Source: Chromatocurvus sp046260765
Lineage (GTDB): Bacteria; Pseudomonadota; Gammaproteobacteria; Pseudomonadales; Halieaceae
Length of the DNA: 64,000 nt
Assembly: GCA_046260765.1 (NCBI GenBank)
Contig: JBHEOO010000014.1
Coordinates: 1 to 64,000, forward strand
Direction: 5' to 3'
Both the position numbers and the translations under genes were made by a program. Shown in pieces: positions 59,900 to 64,000 of the stretch. Position 1 is the first letter of the stretch. Each line of letters begins with the position of its first letter. Under the pieces are notes generated by a model, which was not told the DNA's origin, searched no databases, and saw nothing but the letters and a program-made list of their open reading frames with translations.

Positions 59900-60800
59900 A
59901 CAGCTCCCGGAATTTGACAAGATCCTCAACCATCGTGGTGTCGCCGGGCAGCAGACCCTGAAGTCGCTCATCGCAAGCGATGGTCAGGTCATGCAGTGGC
60001 GCGTGTTGCTCGACGTAAATCGTCTCCAGTGAGGGATAGATTTCTTTCAGTGCATCGATAAGCTCTACCGTCGACATGCTGCGGTGTGACAGAGTGTAGA
60101 CGTCTGACTCCATGTCACGTCGGATCATGCGCGCCAGGGTCTCGACGACCCGGTAGACACTGATGTGTGTCACGGTGTGCTCGGGGTTGCCATGTATGGC
60201 GACCCGGTTTGTAAAGTGTGCGTCAAAGATGAACTGGTTCACCATGGTCTCAACGCGCAGATTCTTGGAATAGCCGTATACATTGGCGCAGCGAATAAGC
60301 TGCACCGGTATTTTCTCCATCAGTCGCAGCACGTGTTCCTCGCCGCGCATTTTTGACAGGCTGTAGAAACTGGTGGGCGCACGCGGATGATCTGTCCCCG
60401 TGATGTGTCCCTGACCGTAGACGGATTGACTGCTCAGGTAGATAAAGCGCTTGATACCGGCATCCTCAGCGCTATACACCACTTCTGCGGTGCCCCAGTG
60501 GTTGGTCTGTTCGAAATCGTGGGCGTTCTGGTCAGCATAGGGCGTCTCAACGCGGGCCGCCAGGTGAACCACGATATCAATGCCCTGCATAGCGCGATGC
60601 AGGCTGCGCGAGTCAAGAATGTCTGCCTGCATGAAGCGCACGTTGTTGCCGGGCACTTTGCGAAGGCCAGTGAACAGGTTGTAGTTGCCCTTGCAAAGGT
60701 TGTCGTAAACCAGCACTTCCTCAACGCCGGGCTCAGCAGAAAGACGGTAGACCAGCTCATTGCCGATGTAGCCGGCGCCGCCCGTGACCAGAATGCGCAT
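59889..60800 (-). CDS. NAD-dependent epimerase/dehydratase (extended SDR)
   Basis: This 303-residue protein starts MRILVTGGAGYIGNELVYRL, the NAD-binding glycine motif, and has the catalytic SxnYxxxK variant SFYSLSKMRGEE with an upstream Ser (YLSSQSVYG). The family modifies nucleotide sugars or steroids. The ATG directly follows the CysH-type stop (TGA then ATG), so the two are translationally coupled. The pairing hints at a sulfated or sulfur-containing product but the substrate is unknown. Confidence 0.9.
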   Translation of the reverse strand: MRILVTGGAGYIGNELVYRLSAEPGVEEVLVYDNLCKGNYNLFTGLRKVPGNNVRFMQADILDSRSLHRAMQGIDIVVHLAARVETPYADQNAHDFEQTNHWGTAEVVYSAEDAGIKRFIYLSSQSVYGQGHITGTDHPRAPTSFYSLSKMRGEEHVLRLMEKIPVQLIRCANVYGYSKNLRVETMVNQFIFDAHFTNRVAIHGNPEHTVTHISVYRVVETLARMIRRDMESDVYTLSHRSMSTVELIDALKEIYPSLETIYVEQHAPLHDLTIACDERLQGLLPGDTTMVEDLVKFRELFTF

Positions 60801-61496
60801 TCAGTTGCTTCCCGGAACCAGTGTTGTATTGAGTCCACACTCTGTCTTGTTCATACCGAACCAGCGGGCATTGCGGGCATTGCCCTCGCCGAAGGCCTTG
60901 CTGGTACAGGGCTCGCAGCCGATGCTGAGGTAGCCGCTGGCCTCCATGGGGTGCTCAGGCAGATCGTGCAGCCGCCGATAGTAATAGACACTGCGGGCGT
61001 CCCAGCTGAGCATGGGATGGTAGCGCAGGCAGCCGTGGCGCGCCGGCTCTTCTTCCTGCATGGCGGCGCGTACATCGCTTTGATCCGATCGCACGCCATT
61101 GATCCAGACGCCGTTGGCCTGCAGCACCGGCTCCAGCGGCTGCACCTTGTTGAGATAACAGCAATAGTCCGGATCCGAGGCGTACAGGAGTCGCCCGGCG
61201 CGATCCATCTGTTTGATCTTGGGGACATCCGGACGCAGGGCGACGACGTGCAAGTTGAGCGTGTCTGCAAGTTGCTCGGCAAAGCGAATGGTGTCCGGAA
61301 ACAGGAAGCCCGTATTGGTGTAGTACACAGGGATATCCCGATTGACGCGGCTGATCATGTGCAGCAGCGGCAGGCTCTGGGTCTGAAAGGAGCTGGTTGT
61401 GAATACCCGATTACCCGCATCGAGATAGGCGTGAATGCGGTCAACGATGGCATCCGCCCTCGCATCCAGTTCCCTGCTGTCCAATAGCTGCGCCAT
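60801..61496 (-). CDS. cysH: CysH-type adenylylsulfate/phosphoadenylylsulfate reductase
   Basis: This 231-residue protein has TTSSFQTQSLPLLHMISRV at the substrate loop, GVRSDQSDVR, and the cysteines CC (112-113) and GCEPC (194, 197) expected of iron-sulfur APS reductases, plus the catalytic NKTECG (Cys220). The usual residue after ECGL is His; here it is Asn. It should reduce APS or PAPS to sulfite with a thiol donor. It is coupled to an epimerase rather than to cysD/cysN, so assimilatory function is likely but not certain. Confidence 0.88.
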   Translation of the reverse strand: MAQLLDSRELDARADAIVDRIHAYLDAGNRVFTTSSFQTQSLPLLHMISRVNRDIPVYYTNTGFLFPDTIRFAEQLADTLNLHVVALRPDVPKIKQMDRAGRLLYASDPDYCCYLNKVQPLEPVLQANGVWINGVRSDQSDVRAAMQEEEPARHGCLRYHPMLSWDARSVYYYRRLHDLPEHPMEASGYLSIGCEPCTSKAFGEGNARNARWFGMNKTECGLNTTLVPGSN

Positions 61497-61774
61497 GAAC
61501 CCGGCTCCCAGAACAAAAGCGTGAGTCTACAGCTATAAAGCGCAAAGTTTTTAGATTATTTTGTTTATAACTTATACGGCAGCATGCTATCGAGCAGAGG
61601 CCTGACGCGGCTTTCACTCCTGCCAAGCCGGCTGAGGTTTCTGACATTATCGCCGGGTGTTTCCATTTGCAGATAGACTCGCTGCCGTCTTATCGCTGCG
61701 TTTTGATGGGTCAGTTTGCAGTGAAAAAGAGCATGCATCAATCAGTGTGATAACAGACGTCGACCTTCCTCTTT

Positions 61775-61876
61775 TTAGCCGGATTCCTCGAGAGGCCCGT
61801 CCTGATCGCAGCCAACCAGCGTGATCGCCATGGTACTGATGAGCAGGGCTGCTGCAATGCTTTCAAAAATCTTCAT
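61775..61876 (-). CDS. Very small lipoprotein (33 residues)
   Basis: The minus strand from ATG 61876 reads MKIFESIAAALLISTMAI followed by TLVGCDQDGPLEESG and a stop. A hydrophobic signal ends in a lipobox (LVGC), so mature protein would be an 11-residue acylated peptide. It resembles entericidin-type small lipoproteins. GGAG lies ten bases upstream. It is downstream of the BON gene on the same strand, with 47 bases between. Confidence 0.65.
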   Translation of the reverse strand: MKIFESIAAALLISTMAITLVGCDQDGPLEESG

Positions 61877-61923
61877 GTCTGTGTGACTCCGTGGTTGTGG
61901 TGAGACAGCGCCTGGCGATTGGT

Positions 61924-62235
61924 CTATTTGAGCGTCATATTATTTCTGACTGAACTGACGCCCTCTATGCTGCGTGCGATCTCTACAGCTCTATCCATTG
62001 ATTCTTTTGACTCGACGAAGCCGCTGAGTTGAACAACGCCTTTGAAGGTTTCAACACTGACTTCGCGCGACCTGACAGTAGAATCCTCAACGAGCGCAGC
62101 TTTTACTTTTGTTGTGATGACGGTGTCGTCAATGTATTCCCCGGTGCTCTCGTTCGTAGCACTTCCGGCACAGCCAAGTGTACCCATCAGGGTAACTGTG
62201 AGTAGTGCCGCTAAAATTGTCTTCATAAGGTTCAT
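61924..62235 (-). CDS. BON-domain lipoprotein
   Basis: From ATG 62235 the product has 103 residues: a signal ending in a lipobox (LMGTLGCAGS) and one BON domain (DDTVITTKVKAALVEDSTVR, VETFKGVVQLSGFVES). BON proteins bind phospholipid or act in envelope stress, as OsmY does. A longer frame back to 62322 lacks support. The start has only a weak ribosome binding site. It is divergent from the small charged protein at 62495. Confidence 0.88.
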   Translation of the reverse strand: MNLMKTILAALLTVTLMGTLGCAGSATNESTGEYIDDTVITTKVKAALVEDSTVRSREVSVETFKGVVQLSGFVESKESMDRAVEIARSIEGVSSVRNNMTLK

Positions 62236-62494
62236 GGTGTTTCTTTGCCGTTTGCTGACTTGGTTGGCATTCACAATGACAGTACGTCCTTTGATTATCT
62301 GTGCGGCGTCGCACCCATGCATGAAAAGTCGCTTTGTTCGTTGCCGCGCAGACAGTCCTTGGCGTTTGCTAAAAAATTACAGATGTGTGCCGGCAGTGCA
62401 TAATCCCGTCAGCGTCCCACCGCAACATCAACGACCCACAGCAGCCCACAACAGTTCACAACAACATCATCGTCTCTAAACAACGGAGAAAACC

Positions 62495-62743
62495 ATGACT
62501 GAATCAGTCAAAGGCAATCACGCCACGACAGACTGCGTCTCTGAGCGTGCGCATGAATCAGTAGATCGTATTGCCGGCGCGGCAGGGAAGGGCGAGGAAA
62601 GAATTCGCCATGAGGCGGCCGATGCCGAGGCGCGTGTCAGGGACCTTGGAGAGATGGCCCGGGAGAAATCTGACGAAGCCTTGCGCACGGTTGATATTTT
62701 CGTACGATCCAAAGTCGACGCTCGCCGCCGCCTTTTTGCCTGA
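62495..62743 (+). CDS. Small charged helical protein, possibly DUF883-like and frameshifted
   Basis: This 82-residue protein is rich in Glu, Ala and Arg and predicted as one long amphipathic helix (GAAGKGEERIRHEAADAEAR, EMAREKSDEALRTVDIFVRS). The helical part recalls YqjD/ElaB (DUF883) proteins, which end in a glycine-rich membrane helix. That helix is missing; in another frame the sequence after FVR reads PKSTLAAAFLPEARW, so a frameshift is possible. CGGAG before the ATG is a good ribosome binding site. Confidence 0.6.
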   Translation: MTESVKGNHATTDCVSERAHESVDRIAGAAGKGEERIRHEAADAEARVRDLGEMAREKSDEALRTVDIFVRSKVDARRRLFA

Positions 62744-62815
62744 GGCGCGCTGGCGCACGGTACTGGTTTGATTGACGTGTTACGCTCAGTTCGCAGGCTC
62801 ATGGAGGATATAAAT

Positions 62816-63976
62816 ATGTCAGTGAACAGTGTCGAACAGGATGCCGCAGCGGGACTGTGGGATGAATGCGATCCGCCATGTCTGTCGCTCTTCCAGCCAA
62901 CGCATCGTAGCCACCCGGATAATCAGCAGGATTCGATACGCTTCAGGAATCTGATAAAAGTGCTGGAAGAATCGCTGCGGCAACAGTTTGATGAAGAAGA
63001 GATAAAGCCACTGCTCGAGCCCCTGCTGGCCCTGGCAGAGGACCGCCCGTTCTGGAACTCCACCTTCGATGGCCTGGCCGTGCTGCGTGACCGAAAGGTG
63101 TTCCGGGTTTACAAGCTCCAGCGCCCCGTCGCCGAATTGGCGGTCGTGGCAAACAGTTTTCACATCAAGCCCCTGTTGCGCATTCTGCAGTCAGCAGATC
63201 GATATCAGGTGCTGGCCTTGAACCGCAATGAAATGAAGCTGTTCGAGGGAAATCGCGACGTGCTTGACCATATTGCAGCAGCAGATGGCGTTCCCAGCAC
63301 GCTCACCGACGCACTTGGCGAGGATCTGACCGATGCGCGACAAACGGTCTCAGCGTACGGCGGTACGGGTGGCGGTCAAGCACCCATGCACCATGGCCAT
63401 GGTGGAAGGAAGGCAGAGTTGGACCATGATGCGGAGCGATTCTTCCGCGCCGTGGATCGTGCGGTCCTTGAGCACCACTCCAGGCCTTCTGGATTGCCGT
63501 TGATTCTCGCAGCCTTGCCAGAGCACCATCACATGTTTCACGAGCTCAGCCACAATCCGCTCCTGATCGACGAGAGCGTCGACGTGCATCCCGATTCCCT
63601 CGACTCCATTGACAAGTTCCGGGAGCGGGTCTGGCAAACTATTGAGCCTCACTACCTCGCGCGTCTCGCCGCGTTGGTGGAGATGTTCGGCAATAGCCGG
63701 GCCAAGGGCCTCGCGGCAGATGACCTTGCAGAGGTTGCCCAGGCAGTTGTTGGTGGGCGCGTGGCGACGCTGCTGATCGAGGCGCGTCGGGAAATACCGG
63801 GTCGAGTCGATGCAGCCAACGGCGAGCTTGAGTTCGATGAGCTGTCTAACCCGGAATTTGACGATGTGCTTGACGACCTTGGCGCCACCGCGCTCAAGAT
63901 GGGCGGTGAGGTGGTCGTTGTGCCGACGGAACGTATGCCAACCGGCACGGGCATTGCTGCAATCTACCGCTACTGA
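62816..63976 (+). CDS. Bacterial archaeo-eukaryotic release factor-like protein, family 3 (baeRF3)
   Basis: From ATG 62816, preceded by GGAGGA seven bases upstream, the product has 386 residues. PPCLSLFQPTHRSHPDNQQD and the following segment RFRNLIKVLEESLRQ match the baeRF3 family, built on the eRF1/Pelota fold. Later parts include VLALNRNEMKLFEG and HHHMFHELSHNPLL. The family's role is unproven; ribosome rescue or hibernation is suggested from the fold. A following frame may start at ATG 63988, cut by the window end. Confidence 0.8.
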   Translation: MSVNSVEQDAAAGLWDECDPPCLSLFQPTHRSHPDNQQDSIRFRNLIKVLEESLRQQFDEEEIKPLLEPLLALAEDRPFWNSTFDGLAVLRDRKVFRVYKLQRPVAELAVVANSFHIKPLLRILQSADRYQVLALNRNEMKLFEGNRDVLDHIAAADGVPSTLTDALGEDLTDARQTVSAYGGTGGGQAPMHHGHGGRKAELDHDAERFFRAVDRAVLEHHSRPSGLPLILAALPEHHHMFHELSHNPLLIDESVDVHPDSLDSIDKFRERVWQTIEPHYLARLAALVEMFGNSRAKGLAADDLAEVAQAVVGGRVATLLIEARREIPGRVDAANGELEFDELSNPEFDDVLDDLGATALKMGGEVVVVPTERMPTGTGIAAIYRY

Positions 63977-64000
63977 GGCAAAAAATATGCTTATTCAGAT

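Noticed and set aside
60387..61487. 366-codon plus-strand frame opposite cysH and the epimerase
   Set aside because: It is a mirror of two well-supported genes, with no ribosome binding site or domain.
1..64000. tRNA, rRNA, prophage, insertion sequence or transposase genes
   Set aside because: I looked for transposase and integrase motifs, terminal repeats and tRNA-like features by eye and saw none that could be supported; a dedicated search could still find a divergent one.

Overview
The window is a 64 kb stretch of a GC-rich gammaproteobacterial chromosome. The order ispB / rplU-rpmA-obg-proB, Cry-DASH plus an FeS-type photolyase, several acyl-CoA dehydrogenases, DUF2058, DUF2254 and many GGDEF proteins suggest a marine, lipid-degrading aerobe, perhaps of the Halieaceae (OM60/NOR5) type. 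That placement is inferred from gene content only; no rRNA or tRNA gene was seen. One run of ten N (18241-18250) marks an assembly gap inside a photolyase gene.

Layout. 1-5.2 kb: ispB (partial, divergent), then ribosomal proteins L21 and L27, a terminator, and a tightly overlapping chain obg-proB-ZIP transporter-ICMT-like methyltransferase. 5.2-9.7 kb: ferrochelatase, an exported AbgB-like M20 hydrolase and a Tat-exported PhoD phosphatase. 9.8-20 kb: three acyl-CoA dehydrogenases with a GST, two ABC1/AarF kinases, an FeS-BCP photolyase, and a facing Cry-DASH/DUF2256 pair. 20-25 kb: two GGDEF genes with a possible small RNA between them, and a beta-carbonic anhydrase. 25-31.5 kb: a CusCBA-type Cu/Ag efflux operon headed by a small Cys/His-rich exported protein. 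31.5-37 kb: Dps, a DksA-type zinc finger, a TrhA/hemolysin III protein, an ADP-ribosylglycohydrolase, an M20 hydrolase and a LysR regulator. 37-45 kb: DUF2254 and glutaredoxin-like proteins, a CoA-transferase, an AGCS symporter, DUF2058 and an MFS exporter. 45-49.5 kb: GGDEF, a queuosine-mannosyltransferase-like enzyme, an alpha/beta hydrolase and DAHP synthase in series. 49.6-56 kb: an exported esterase, an MNT antitoxin with only a stub of its HEPN toxin, a HelD-like helicase and an acetolactate synthase large subunit. 56-64 kb: a stress-type cluster with a CsbD-like ORF, two Crp/Fnr-type regulators, a zinc-ribbon PAS-GGDEF protein, an epimerase coupled to a CysH-type reductase, a tiny lipoprotein, a BON lipoprotein, a small charged protein and a baeRF3 release-factor-like protein.

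Most genes are ordinary housekeeping or metabolic genes. The points that stand out are the decayed HEPN/MNT locus beside a Firmicutes-type HelD helicase; short tandem repeats of 12-15 bp that recur in spacers, often right after stop codons; a ten-base sequence present three times before a small exported protein; a possible intergenic sRNA; and the photolyase/ABC1-kinase and stress-response neighbourhoods. I found no convincing complete new defence or mobile system.
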